From: Luteimonas deserti
Lineage (GTDB): Bacteria > Pseudomonadota > Gammaproteobacteria > Xanthomonadales > Xanthomonadaceae
Assembly: GCF_013425765.1 (NCBI RefSeq)
Contig: NZ_JACCJZ010000004.1
Coordinates: forward strand, 62,001-126,000
Length of the DNA: 64,000 nt
Direction of reading: 5' to 3'
The notes beneath the pieces were generated by a model. The model had not been told where the DNA came from. It made no database searches and worked only from the letters and a program-made list of their open reading frames with translations. Shown here in pieces: positions 28,312-39,400 of this stretch; the stretch's first letter is position 1; each line of letters begins with the position of its first letter. The translations under genes and the position numbers were made by a program.

Positions 28312-28623
28312 TCAGCCGCCGCAGCGCCAGGCCGCGAAGCGCTGGGTGCCGCCCGACGGCTCGCCGAGCGGACTCATCGTATCGGCGCCCATGCCGGGCG
28401 CCTCGTTGCGCGCCAGCGTCTCGAGTTCCTCGAGCACGCGCAAGGCGTTGCGCTCGATGAATGCGATGTTGTGGGTCACCGAAACCTCCACCTCACCGCG
28501 CTTCTCGCACCCCGTCGGGGCCACGCCGGTCACGCGGACCGCGCTCGCGCCGGGCGCCATGTGCACCCAGGTGCAGCCGCTGGCGGACAGGGACAGCAGC
28601 ACGACGAGCAGGGACTTGCGCAT
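28312..28623 (-). CDS. DUF4156-type small lipoprotein
   Basis: This 103-residue protein has a lipoprotein signal ending LSASGCTW. A short domain with cysteines in PTGCEKRGEVEVSV and AAWRCGG follows, matching small DUF4156-like envelope lipoproteins. Function unknown. It lies upstream of oleA on the same strand and could be co-transcribed, though the 141-bp gap leaves room for a separate promoter. The ATG at 28623 gives the signal peptide. Confidence 0.75.
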   Translation of the reverse strand: MRKSLLVVLLSLSASGCTWVHMAPGASAVRVTGVAPTGCEKRGEVEVSVTHNIAFIERNALRVLEELETLARNEAPGMGADTMSPLGEPSGGTQRFAAWRCGG

Positions 28624-28908
28624 GCGGATAGCCTCCAGAAAAGTGGGGATGGAACGATGCCCGCCATTGTGGCCGGCATCGTCTGAGCGTGCGATCACGG
28701 CTGCACCCTCCAGGATCGGTCGCGAGCGCAGCCGGACTCATCGCAGGCGCGCAGGCCGCCGAGACACGTGGCACGCGCCGCGTGCCCGCCTCGCCGGCGA
28801 CCACGGCGTCCCACCTGCACCCGGCGCGGTCAGGAACCGCCTCCAGGCGGCTCCGCCGAGCGCCGCGCGCCCACCGGCTGGCAAGCGCAGCAGACCATCC
28901 GGCAGGTC

Positions 28909-31785
28909 TCAGCGCGCGACCGGCCTGCCGTCGGCGTCCAGCACCTGCACATCGCCAAGCCCGAGAGCGCGCACCGGCGCCTCGATCTGGCCGAGATCGC
29001 CGACGACCACCCAGGTCAGCGCCTTGGGGTCGATCGTGGCCGCCACGCCGGCGAGGTCTTCGATGGTCATCGATTCGATCTCGGCCTTGCGCTGGAACAC
29101 GTAGTCGTCCGGACGGCCGAAGCGCACGTTGCCACCGATGGTGTTCATCACCGCCCACGCGGTCTCGTAGGCACCCGGCAGGCTCAGCGTGTTGATGGCG
29201 CGCGCGCGCGCGAGCTCGGCGTCGGTCGGCGGACGCCGGCCGCTGGCCAGATCGTCCAGCTCGCGCTGGATCTCGGCCATGGCGTCGGCGGTCTTGTCGA
29301 TCTGCACCGGCGCCGAGGCCATCCACGGACGCTGGCCCAACGCGCCGCTGGCCGAGCTGCGTGCGCCGTAGGACCAGTGCTTGTCCTCGCGGAGATTCAT
29401 GTTCAGGCGCGCGGTGAAGTCGCCGCCGATCACGGTATTGGCCATGTCGAAGCGGGTGGACGACGCATCGTTGGTCGGCGGAATCACCTGCGCGGCGAAG
29501 ATGTTGGCCTGCACCGCGCCGGGCTGGTCGATCAGGAACACCCGTGCCTGCTGCGGTCGGGCGACCTCGGCCACGGTGATCGGTGCCGGCGCTGCACCGG
29601 TGCCGCGCCAGTCGCCGAAATGGCGTTCGAGCATCGGCACGATCTCGTCCAGCGTGGTGTCGCCGACCACGATCAGCGCGGCGCCTTCCGGACGCACCCA
29701 GTCGCGGTGGAACGCGACCAGTTCGTCGCGGGTGAGCCTGGCGATCGCGTCCTCGTTGCCGCTGCCGGTGAACGGAATCGCATACGGATGCCCGGCGCCG
29801 TAGACCAGCGGCGGCAGGACGCGCATCGCGACACTGTTCGGGCGGGCCTTCTCCTGGGCGATGCCGGCGATCCAGGTGGCCTTGATGCGGTCGATCTCCG
29901 TCTGCTCGAAGTTCGGCCGGCGCAGCATGTCGGCGAACAGTGCCAGCGACGGGTCGAGGTTCTCCTTCAGCGCCGAGACGTAGGCATTGCTGCCATCGAG
30001 CGAGGCGCCGGCGCCGAGGCTCGCGCCCAGCGCTTCCACCCGGTCGGCGAAGTCGAGCGCGCCCAGACCGCCGGCGCCTTCGTCGAGCACGTTCATCGTG
30101 AAGCTCGCGGTGCCCGGCGTGCGGCCCTGGTCGGCGGTGTAGCCGCCCTTGAACTCGTAGCTCAGCTGTACCACCGGAATCTCCGGGCGGCGCGCCAGGA
30201 TGACCTCGGTCCCGTTCGACAGCGTCGCGCGCTGCAGCTCGGGGAACTTCAGGTCGGGGAACGAGGCGGTCTTCGGCACGCCGGCGCTGCGGTCGACGCG
30301 GCTGCGCGTGGTCCGGTACTTGGGATCGGGCGCCGGCAGCGTGAACGGCGCCGGGGTGACCGCGGGCTCTTCGACCAGCGGCGTGCGTGCGCCCGGAACG
30401 ACGGTGAGGGTGTGGCTGCCGACATCGAGCCACCTGGCGCCGACGGCGCGGACATCCTCCGCCGTGGTGCTGGCGACGTTCTGCAGCGATGCGCGGAAGC
30501 AGCCCGGGTCACCGGCGTAGACGGTGCATTCGGCCAGTGCGTCGGCCTTGCCGCCGAAGCCGCCGATGCGCTCGATGCCGCGAACGAAACCGGCGCGGAA
30601 CGAGGTTTTGGCGCGCGCCAGCTCGGCCTCGGTGGGGCCTTCGGCGATCAGCCGGGCGAGTTCCTCGTCGATCGCCGCCTCGACCCGCGCGGGGTCCACG
30701 CCCTGCTTCACGGTCGCCATCACGATGAAGGTCGAGCCGAGCTGCGAGGCGTAGGCGCCGGCGCTGACGTTGTCGACCAGGCGGTCGCCGTGGAGCAGAC
30801 GCCGGTCGAGCCGCGAGGCCTTGGCCCCGCCCAGCACGCTGCCGAGCACCTGCAGCCGGTCGATGTCGGCGGTACCGAGCTCGGCCACGTTCCAGGCGCG
30901 GTAGATGCGCACCTGCGGCACCTGGTCCTCCAGGGTCTCGCGGGTATCGGCGGGGCGTCTGGCGACGTCCACCGCGGGCTGTGCCATGGTCGGCCCGGCG
31001 GGGATGTGGCCGAAATACTGCGCCACCTTGCGCCGCGCCGTAGCGACGTCGATGTCGCCCGCCAGCACCAGTACGGCGTTGTTCGGTCCGTACCAGGTGC
31101 GGAACCAGGTCTTGACGTCGTCCAGTGAAGCCGCGTTGAGATCGTTCATCGAACCGATGACGCCGCGGTGATAGGGGTGGCCCGCGGGATACATGGCGCG
31201 GGTGAGGCGGTCCCAGACCTGGCCGTAGGGCTGGTTCTCGCCCTGGCGCTTCTCGTTCTGGACCACGCCGCGCTGCTCGTCGAGCGCCGCCTGGTCGACC
31301 GCGCCGAGCAGGTGGCCCATGCGGTCGGATTCCATCCACAGCGCCATGTCGAGCGCGGTGGTCGGCACGTTCTGGAAGTAGTTGGTGCGGTCGGTGTTGG
31401 TGGTGCCGTTCTGGTCGGTCACCCCGACCTGCTTGAAGGGATCGAAGAACTCGCCGTCGTGATTCTCGCTGGCCTGGAACATCAGGTGCTCGAACAGGTG
31501 CGCGAAGCCGCTGCGGCCGGCGGGTTCGTCCTTGCTGCCCACGTGGTACCAGATGTTGACCGCGACGATCGGCGCCTTGCGGTCGGTGTGCACCACCACG
31601 CGCAGGCCGTTGGGCAGGGTGAAGCTCTCGAAGGGGATGTCCACCGTCGCTGCAGCGGGAGACGGAGCGGCGAACGTCGTCGGGGCGGCGCCCAGGCCGG
31701 TCAGGGCCAGACCGGTCGCCAGCGCGAGCAGCGCCCGACGAGGACGGGACGGGGACGAAGCGGTGCGTGCGTGGCTCGCGGACAT
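28909..31785 (-). CDS. Periplasmic M16 zinc metallopeptidase (two-domain, full length)
   Basis: This 958-residue protein has a signal peptide (RRALLALATGLALTGLGAAP). Two M16 halves follow. The first carries the inverted zinc motif HLFEH at 96-100 with a downstream ENE-type glutamate region (VVQNEKRQGEN). The second (about 500-930) has the pitrilysin-like fold but no HxxEH, as in heterodimer-like fused M16 enzymes. It should degrade peptides in the periplasm. The ATG at 31785 gives the signal; the in-frame extension upstream is Arg/Gly-rich and unlikely. It is divergent from an SDR gene and stands alone. Confidence 0.92.
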   Translation of the reverse strand: MSASHARTASSPSRPRRALLALATGLALTGLGAAPTTFAAPSPAAATVDIPFESFTLPNGLRVVVHTDRKAPIVAVNIWYHVGSKDEPAGRSGFAHLFEHLMFQASENHDGEFFDPFKQVGVTDQNGTTNTDRTNYFQNVPTTALDMALWMESDRMGHLLGAVDQAALDEQRGVVQNEKRQGENQPYGQVWDRLTRAMYPAGHPYHRGVIGSMNDLNAASLDDVKTWFRTWYGPNNAVLVLAGDIDVATARRKVAQYFGHIPAGPTMAQPAVDVARRPADTRETLEDQVPQVRIYRAWNVAELGTADIDRLQVLGSVLGGAKASRLDRRLLHGDRLVDNVSAGAYASQLGSTFIVMATVKQGVDPARVEAAIDEELARLIAEGPTEAELARAKTSFRAGFVRGIERIGGFGGKADALAECTVYAGDPGCFRASLQNVASTTAEDVRAVGARWLDVGSHTLTVVPGARTPLVEEPAVTPAPFTLPAPDPKYRTTRSRVDRSAGVPKTASFPDLKFPELQRATLSNGTEVILARRPEIPVVQLSYEFKGGYTADQGRTPGTASFTMNVLDEGAGGLGALDFADRVEALGASLGAGASLDGSNAYVSALKENLDPSLALFADMLRRPNFEQTEIDRIKATWIAGIAQEKARPNSVAMRVLPPLVYGAGHPYAIPFTGSGNEDAIARLTRDELVAFHRDWVRPEGAALIVVGDTTLDEIVPMLERHFGDWRGTGAAPAPITVAEVARPQQARVFLIDQPGAVQANIFAAQVIPPTNDASSTRFDMANTVIGGDFTARLNMNLREDKHWSYGARSSASGALGQRPWMASAPVQIDKTADAMAEIQRELDDLASGRRPPTDAELARARAINTLSLPGAYETAWAVMNTIGGNVRFGRPDDYVFQRKAEIESMTIEDLAGVAATIDPKALTWVVVGDLGQIEAPVRALGLGDVQVLDADGRPVAR

Positions 31786-31991
31786 GCCGATCCTTGGGAT
31801 TCGTGCGGAATGGACCGGCATCGTAGCCAGCCGGCGCCCTCCGGGCACGGGCCGCAGGTCATGGTCGCCGCGGACGCGCGGCCGGCCGCGGCGCGCGCCG
31901 CGCGTCTCGAGGCCATCGTCCGGGCTCGCCATTGCCGCGGAGCTCCCACCGGCCGCGCTAGCATCGGGCGCTCCGACCGCGAGCACCGACG

Positions 31992-32696
31992 ATGACCGAC
32001 TGGACCCTGGTGACCGGCGCCAACCGCGGACTCGGCCTCGAGTTCGTCCGCCAGGTGCTCGCCGACGACGGGCACGTCCTCGCGACCTGCCGCCACCCCG
32101 GCAAGGCGACGGCGCTCAACCACCTGGCCGCCGAACATCCCGGCCACCTCAAGATCCTTCCGCTGGATGTCGGCGACACCCGCTCGCGCGACGAGCTGGT
32201 GCGCGAATGGCCGCTGGCGACCGCCGAGGGCGCGCGGATCGGTCTGCTGGTCAACAACGCCGGCGTGCTGCACGGCGGCGAGCGCTTCGGTGCGCTGGAG
32301 GCCGCCGGTCTGGAGGACAGCCTGCGCACCAATGTCGTCGGACCGCTGCTGCTGACCCAGGCCCTGGCGCCGCTGCTCGCCGACGGCGCCCGCGTGGCCA
32401 ACCTGTCCTCGCAGCTCGGCTCGATCGCGAACACCACGCACTTCGGCACGCCGAGCTATGCGATCAGCAAGGCCGCGCTGAACATGGCCACCGTGCAGCT
32501 CGCGCACGCCCTGCGTCCCCGCGGCATCGTCGTCGTGGCTCTGCACCCGGGCTGGGTCCGCACCGACATGGGCGGCGCCCGGGCGGACGAAACGCCCGAG
32601 GATGCGGTGGCCGGGCTGCGCCGGGTGATTGCCGGCCTGGACGACGCCGCCAGCGGTCGGTTCCTCGACTGGACCGGGGCCGCCCTGCCCTGGTGA
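31992..32696 (+). CDS. Short-chain dehydrogenase/reductase
   Basis: This 234-residue classical SDR has TGANRGLG (cofactor loop, 8-15), LLVNNAGV, and the catalytic Tyr-Lys pair in SYAISKAALN, with the catalytic serine in NLSSQLGS. It resembles the C-factor/sniffer-like carbonyl reductase group. The substrate is not inferable. It is followed 46 bp later by trmL on the same strand, and a TAGCAT hexamer about 30 bp before the ATG could be its -10. Confidence 0.88.
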   Translation: MTDWTLVTGANRGLGLEFVRQVLADDGHVLATCRHPGKATALNHLAAEHPGHLKILPLDVGDTRSRDELVREWPLATAEGARIGLLVNNAGVLHGGERFGALEAAGLEDSLRTNVVGPLLLTQALAPLLADGARVANLSSQLGSIANTTHFGTPSYAISKAALNMATVQLAHALRPRGIVVVALHPGWVRTDMGGARADETPEDAVAGLRRVIAGLDDAASGRFLDWTGAALPW

Positions 32697-32742
32697 GGGG
32701 GGATGCCGGACAATGGCGCCCCGCCCGAGGTGCCGCCCGGCC

Positions 32743-33207
32743 ATGTTCGACGTCATCCTGCACACGCCCGAGATCCCGCCCAATACCGGCAACGTGATCC
32801 GGCTGTGCGCGAACACCGGCGCGCGGCTGCATCTGGTGCGGCCACTGGGCTTCGACCTCGATGACCGCAATCTGCGCCGGGCCGGGCTGGATTATCACGA
32901 GTACGCCGCCGTACAGGTGCACGACGACCTCGACGCCGCAATGGCCGCGATCGCGCCGCTGCGTCTGTTCGCCCTGAGCACGCGCAACGCCGTCCGGTTC
33001 GACACGCCCGTCTTCGAGCCGGGCGACGCCTTCCTGTTCGGCAGCGAGACGCGCGGCCTCCCGGACGCGGTCCTCGCCGCCGTGCCGGACGCGCAACGCC
33101 TCCGCCTGCCGATGCGGCCGGGCAATCGCAGCCTCAACCTGTCGAACGCCGTGGCGGTGGTGGTGTTCGAGGCGTGGCGCCAGCAGGGGTTCGAGGGCGG
33201 GGCCTGA
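32743..33207 (+). CDS. trmL: tRNA (cytidine/uridine-34 2'-O)-methyltransferase TrmL
   Basis: This 154-residue SPOUT methyltransferase starts MFDVILHTPEIPPNTGNVIR. It has the knotted C-terminal SAM site: FLFGSETRGLP and RSLNLSNAVAVVVFEAWRQ. TrmL methylates the wobble ribose of leucine tRNAs. Length and motifs match E. coli TrmL (157 residues). The in-frame extension upstream belongs to the SDR region and is not coding for this protein. Confidence 0.95.
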   Translation: MFDVILHTPEIPPNTGNVIRLCANTGARLHLVRPLGFDLDDRNLRRAGLDYHEYAAVQVHDDLDAAMAAIAPLRLFALSTRNAVRFDTPVFEPGDAFLFGSETRGLPDAVLAAVPDAQRLRLPMRPGNRSLNLSNAVAVVVFEAWRQQGFEGGA

Positions 33208-33417
33208 GGTCACCCGAAGCGATCCGCGCGCGCTGGGCTGCCCGAGCGGCACTGAAGAACTTCTTGTTATTTTTTTGTGAAGGTGCCAAGCTCCGCGCCG
33301 CCGAGGGGGCGTGCGTCTGCACAGCTCGGCATGGGGTTCAACGCACAGGCATCGCTTCTGCCATCGCATGGCGGGTCGGCGTGTCCTGTGCGCGCTCAAT
33401 CGTCCGAGGGAAGCGCG
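33208..33417 (+). promoter_or_regulatory. Leader region of the giant surface operon with AT-rich patch
   Basis: This 210-bp gap holds an AT-rich run at about 33252-33280 (AAGAACTTCTT followed by GTTATTTTTTT), sharply different from its surroundings. It could be the operon promoter or a weak terminator for trmL. GAGGGAAGCGCG before the ATG at 33418 provides the ribosome site. Confidence 0.4.
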
Positions 33418-36400
33418 ATGGGTCAGCAAGAAGGGACGCGCCTGCGCGTCGTGAAGGCATGTGTCGGATTCTTCACGGGAACGCGCAGGGCGGAACACGC
33501 TGCTCCGCGTCGCGCCGGCCTGTGGCGCACCGTCTGCCTGGCGGCGTGTTTCGCCTCGCCCGCGGCCTGGGCGGCTGACCTGCAGATCAGCAATCTGTCG
33601 GACACGGGCTTCGATCCCACGCCGGTGGGCGGCACGGTGGTCTACAACGTCATCGTGGAAAACGGCGACGTGGACACGGTGGCGAACGCTGTGGCCGTGT
33701 TCGACCTGCCCGTGGGCGCTACGCCCGGGGTACTGCCCGCCTTCTGCGCGAGCCTGGGCGGCTCGCCGGTCCGGATCCGGTGTGCGATTCCCACGTTGAC
33801 CCAGGCCAGTCCCTCGGTCGCCTTCGACCTGGAAATGCGCACGGTCGGCATGACGGCCGGGACGGTCCAGATCGACGGTGCGATCGGCTTTGCCGGTGCG
33901 GAGCCGGACCCCGCGCAGGCGGTGCGCACGCTGGCCCCCGGGCATCCGTTTTTCCTCGGCGATACCGATCCTGCCAACAACCGGCTCTCCGAAAGCACCA
34001 CGCTCCTGAATTCCGGCGATCTGCGCCTGACCAAGACGGCCTCGCCGTCACCGGTCACCGGTGGCGGCGAGGTGACCTACACGCTCCAGGTCTTCAACGA
34101 CGGCCCCAACGCCTCCTCCGGTTTCAGCGTGGTCGACACGCTGCCGGCAGGAGTCAGCCTGGTCCCGAACAGCTTCGTCGGCGCGGGCTGGACCTTCAAC
34201 GCGGCGACGGTGACGGCGACCTATGCCGGCACGCTCGCCAACGGTGGCAGCAGCGCCTTCAGTTTCCGGGCCCGGGTCAACGTCGGAAGCGGCAACATCA
34301 CCAACTCGGCCACGGTCAACGCCGGTGCCACGCCGGACCCGAGCCTGGAGAACAACACCGCGACCGTGGTCACTCCGGTCACGCCGGGTGCTGACCTGGC
34401 CATCAGCAAGAGCGCCACTCCGGCGCCGGCGATCGCCGGTGAAACGGTCACGTTCAATGTCCAGATACGCAATCTGGGCCCCAGCGCAGCGACCAATCCG
34501 CGCTGGAGCGACACCCTGCCCGCGGGCTTCACCGTCGCCGGGGGTACCCAGCCCAACGGCTGGACCTGCGCTGCGAGCGGCGGCATCAGCGGATGGGGTT
34601 GCGCCTTCGCGGGTGACCTTCCGGTCGGCGCCAGCGTGGACTTCGCCATCGAGGCGATGGTGCCGTCCAACGGCCTCAACAGCAGCGGCGACGTCACCAA
34701 TACCGCCACGGTGACATCGGACACGCCGGATGCGGTGCCGAGCAACAACGCGGGAAGCGTCACCTTCAGCGTCCTGCCCGACGGTGCCGACCTCGGCCTG
34801 GCCAAACGCAAGACCCCGGCGCTGGTCGCGATCTGGCCGGGCAGCGGCGACGACAGCGACAGTCTGATGACGTCCACCATCCAGGTGCGCAATTACGGCC
34901 CGCGTGCGGCGACCGGCAACGTCCAGGTGGTCGATACGCTCGCCCCGGGCGAGGAATTCAGAAGCGGCGGCGCGCCGGGCGTCTGGAACTGTGGGGTCAC
35001 CCCTCCAGTGTGGAATGCCGGCGGCCCCAGACAGGTGGTCACCTGCAACCTCGACCCCTCGCAGTATCCACTGGCACGCGACAGCGACGCGCCGGTCCTG
35101 ACCATCGTGACGCGCGCACGCACGGCCGACACCGCGCTTACCAACAACGCCTGCACCGGTGGTTCGGGCGGGTCGCTCGAGCCGGTCACCGGCAGCATCA
35201 ACGAGGACCGCAACCCCGCGAATGACTGTGCGGGCGACGGCACGCGGACCACGAACGAGCGTGTCGATCTGCAGATCGAGAAGTGGACCAATACGCCGGA
35301 TCCTGCCGACAACACCATTGGCGTCGGCGTGGCCAGCGTCACCTACACCCTGCGGGTCACCAATCTCGCGATCACCGACGCGGTGCCGGCCACCGGCATC
35401 GTGGTCAATGACACCTTGCCGGGCTTCGTGCCCGCTTCGAACAATCTGCCGGGCACCGGCATTTCTGTCGTCACCCCCACCGGCTGGGAATGCCCGGTCA
35501 GCGGCGCGTCGGTGGTCTGCCGCACCCTCGCCGGCACCAGTCTGGCGCCGGGGGCATCGGTCGACATCGTGATCTCGGCGGCCCGTCCCTTGTTCGACAG
35601 CATCGGCCAGAGTTCCGGTCCGTGCGGCGCGGGTATCGCGCCGTCCGGTGCGTTCTGCAACACCGCAGGGGTCGGGGTGGATCCGGCTGTCGCAGGCTCG
35701 GTCGGCGAGATCAACCCGGCCAACAATCGTGCGGGCGACTGGGTCCGTATCGAGCGCGAAGCCAATCTCCGCACAACCGCCAAGAACATCACCACGGGTG
35801 CAGTCGGCCGCGCCGGCGTCAACAGCCAGTACGTGATGTCCTATCTCAACGAAGGCACGGCCACGGTGCCGGCCGTCGTCTTCCAGGACACCTTCACGAT
35901 TCCGGCCAATGACGCCGGCTTCGTGCTGGTCTCGGCCACCCGCACGCCGGGTGCGGTGACCTGTGGCGCCACCCCTGCGCCGGGCCTGACGACGACCATC
36001 ACTGCGGGCGGCACGTCGTACGCCAATCCCACGGGTGCTCCGCTGGCGCTGGTGATCGCATGTCCCGCGCTGTCGATGGCGCATCGCCAGAGTGAAGACC
36101 TGCGGGTGACCATCCGCCCGAACGTCAACACAGGCAACGATCCGGCGGGCCGCCGGTTCGACAACACCGCCAGCTTCGTCATCCCCGGCGGTGCGAGCGG
36201 CAGCGACGCCAATGGCGCGTTCAACTACAACACCAATACCAGCGCGACCGATGACGAGCAGATCGCATCGCTGACGTTCGAACAGGGCGTGGCCGATCTG
36301 ATCATCAACAAGACCGACCTGGGCTTTGCCGGTGGTGTCGACCCGCTCGGCTACGATGCGCTGAATCCCGCCAACAACCTGATCACGTACCGGATTTCCG

Positions 36401-39400
36401 TGCGCAACACGGGCCCGTCGGTGGCGACCGCCGTGCGGATCCTCGACACCTATCGCGCACCCGCCGGGCGCGAGGTCCGGTTCATGGGCATCGCACCGGG
36501 CCTGGTCAGCGGCCCGACCGGGCCGTTCAGTACGGCCGGCTGTACGACGACCAGCGCGAACCCGTTCACCGGCGCCGGCACGGCCGCGACGGACCCGGGG
36601 CTGAGTATCGAATGCGATGTTCCCGGCGCCGGCTTCGGTGCCAGCGATTCGCTGGGTGTGCTCAACGTAAGCGCGACGTCCTATGTCTACGTCCAGTACC
36701 GCTACGAGTCGCCACCGAGTGCGAACGGCGACACCGTGCGCAATGTCGCTGAAGTGCAGCTTGCCGAGTTCGATCCCAACCTCGCGAACAATCGCGTCGA
36801 GGAACCGACGTCGATCCGCGTGCGCGCGGATGTCGGCGTCACCAAGCATGTCTTCACCACGCTGCCCGACAGCGACCCGGACCTCGCATTGCCCGCGTCG
36901 CCCGCCACCACGGTCGCGCTGCGCCAGCCCTTCTACTGGGTGATCGAAGGCGTCAACGCAGGACCGGGCGCCAGCCTTTCGCGGGACCGCAGCGGGACCA
37001 GCCCCTTGAACGGGACGGGCACCGTGATCAGCGACACGCTGCCCCCGGGGCTCGAGGTCCTGGGCGCCGCCACATGGCAGAAGAAGGGGCCGCCCCAGGG
37101 CGGCGACGAGATTCCCAACGGGACCGGCGTCTGCACTGCGCTCGGTCAGGTACTGACCTGCCAGTTGGGCGATATGACCGGGGGCGGTCGTGCCCGCGTC
37201 GTCATTCCGGTGCGCTGGACCAGCTATCCCGGTACCGGGGCGCAGGTGAACACGGCGCGCATCGCCACCGAACAGGTGGACCCGAACCCGACCAACGACA
37301 CCGCGACCAGGGACATCCTGGTCACGCGTTCGTCGCTGGCCGGCGTGGTGTTCGAGGACCGCGACCGCGTGGGCGCCAATGGCGGCACGCGCCAGTCTCC
37401 GGCGGCCGAACCGGGCATTGGCGGCGTGACCGTGACGCTGACCGGGACGGACGCGTTCGGCAACACGGTCAACCGGTCGGTCCTCACGGCCGCCGACGGC
37501 AGCTACAGCTTCAACAATCTGTCGCCGGCAGGAGCGGACGGTTACACGCTGACCCAGACCCAGCCTGCAGGCTTCATCAACAGCCCGGCGCCGCTGCCGG
37601 CGACCGGCGCGCAGGCGCCGTCCCTGGGTGGCACGTACACCGCGGGCACGCCGGACTCGGTAATCGCGTCCATTCCCGTGGGCGCGAGCGACACCGGTGT
37701 GCGCTACAACTTTCCGGAAGTGCGCCGGCCTTCGCTGTCGGGCTTCGTCTACATCGACGCCAACTTCAACAACACGCGCGACGCCGGCGACGGCGCGATC
37801 GCGGTGGCGACCGTTGAAGTGCTGGAGGCCGCCACGGGCACCGTGGTATCCACCACGACAACCGATGCCGCAGGCGCGTACGGCTTCACCAATCTCGACC
37901 CGCTCGTGGTCTACACCCTGCGCCAGGTATTGCCGGCCGGGAACTACCGCAATCGTCCCACCGCGGTGAATCCGGGCCAGATCGGCGGCGCGCCCTGCGC
38001 CACCGGCTGCACGCCGGCCACCGGCGTTGGCGGCGATGCCGCCACCACCGACCGCATCAGCACGATCGATCTGGGCACGGGCCAGAACGGCACCGCGTTC
38101 AATTTCGGCGAGGATGCGATCGCCGCCATCAGCGGCAGCGTTTATCTCGACCGCAACCGCAATGGCGATTTCGATGCCGGTGATGCCGGCAGCGAAAACT
38201 CCCGCCCCAACGGCGGCCTGCAGGACGTGACCATCACCCTGACCGGTGCGGGCGCGGACGGCATCTTCGGGACTGCCGACGATCCGGCGCCCGTGGTCGT
38301 GCAGACCGATGCCGATGGCGCCTATCGTTTCGAAGACCTCGTGGTCGGTCAGACCTACCGCGTCACCGAGACCCAGCCCACCGGCTACGCCCAGGGGCTG
38401 GAGAACCCGGGCGATGTGATCGACGTCGTCAACCTGCCGACAGCCGGTGTATCGGGGCAGGACTTCGGCGAAGTCCTGGGCTCGCTCGCAGGTCAGGTGT
38501 TCGAGGATTTCTCCTCGTCGCAGGCCACGACCAACAACGGCCTGTTCGATCCCGGCGAGAACCCGATCGCCAACGTCACCCTGACCCTGACCGGCACCGA
38601 CGTGCTGGGCAACGCAGTCAACCGCACCGTGCAGACCGACGCGGCGGGCGCCTACACGTTCCGTGATCTGTTGCCGCCAACCGGCAGCTACACGATCACC
38701 CAGACCCAGCCGACCGGCTACATCGACGGCAGGCACACGCCGGGCAACGCCGCGACGCCGGGCAGCGCCACCACGCCCAACGTGATCGACGGCATCGTCA
38801 TCAGCGCGGGCCAGGACGCGACCGGCTACCTGTTCGGCGAGCTCGCCAACGCCGTCATCAGCGGCACGGTCTACCTCGACCGCGACGACGACGGCACGCA
38901 GGGCAGCGACGAGCCGGGCATTCCCGGCGTCACCGTGGTGATCGAAGGTGCGGGTCCCGATGGCGTGTTCGGCACTGCCGACGACCTGCCGCCGGTCACC
39001 CTGACCACCGACGCCAGCGGCGCCTTCAGCTATGGCGGCGGCATCACCGGGCAGAACTACCGCATCACCGAAACCCAGCCCGGCGGCCTGGCCGATGGCC
39101 GGGAGAACACCGCCAACGTGATCACGGTGACCAACCTGCCGGCGGCCGGTTCCAGCGGCAACAACTTCGGTGAGCTGGCCGCATCGCTGGCCGGCAACGT
39201 CTGGCTGGATGCCAACAACAACGGCGCGCGTGATCCGGGCGAGAGCGGGATCGCTGGCGTCAGTGTGTCGCTGCCGGCAGGTACCGTGGACGCGCTGGGC
39301 AACCCGGTCGCAGCGGCGATCACCGATGCCAATGGCGACTATCGCTTCGACGATCTGCCGGGCGGCAGCTACACGGTGACCCAACAGCTGGCGCAGCCTG

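Noticed and set aside
33577..33600. tRNA or riboswitch-like folds in GC-rich gaps
   Set aside because: No T-loop consensus, CCA-end cloverleaf or known riboswitch core was found anywhere in the window.
34048..39384. A 1,778-codon open frame on the minus strand, antisense to the giant repeat gene
   Set aside because: The sense protein has signal peptide and repeat domains; the antisense product is Arg/Gly/Ala-rich without motifs. Long antisense frames arise easily opposite high-GC repeat genes.
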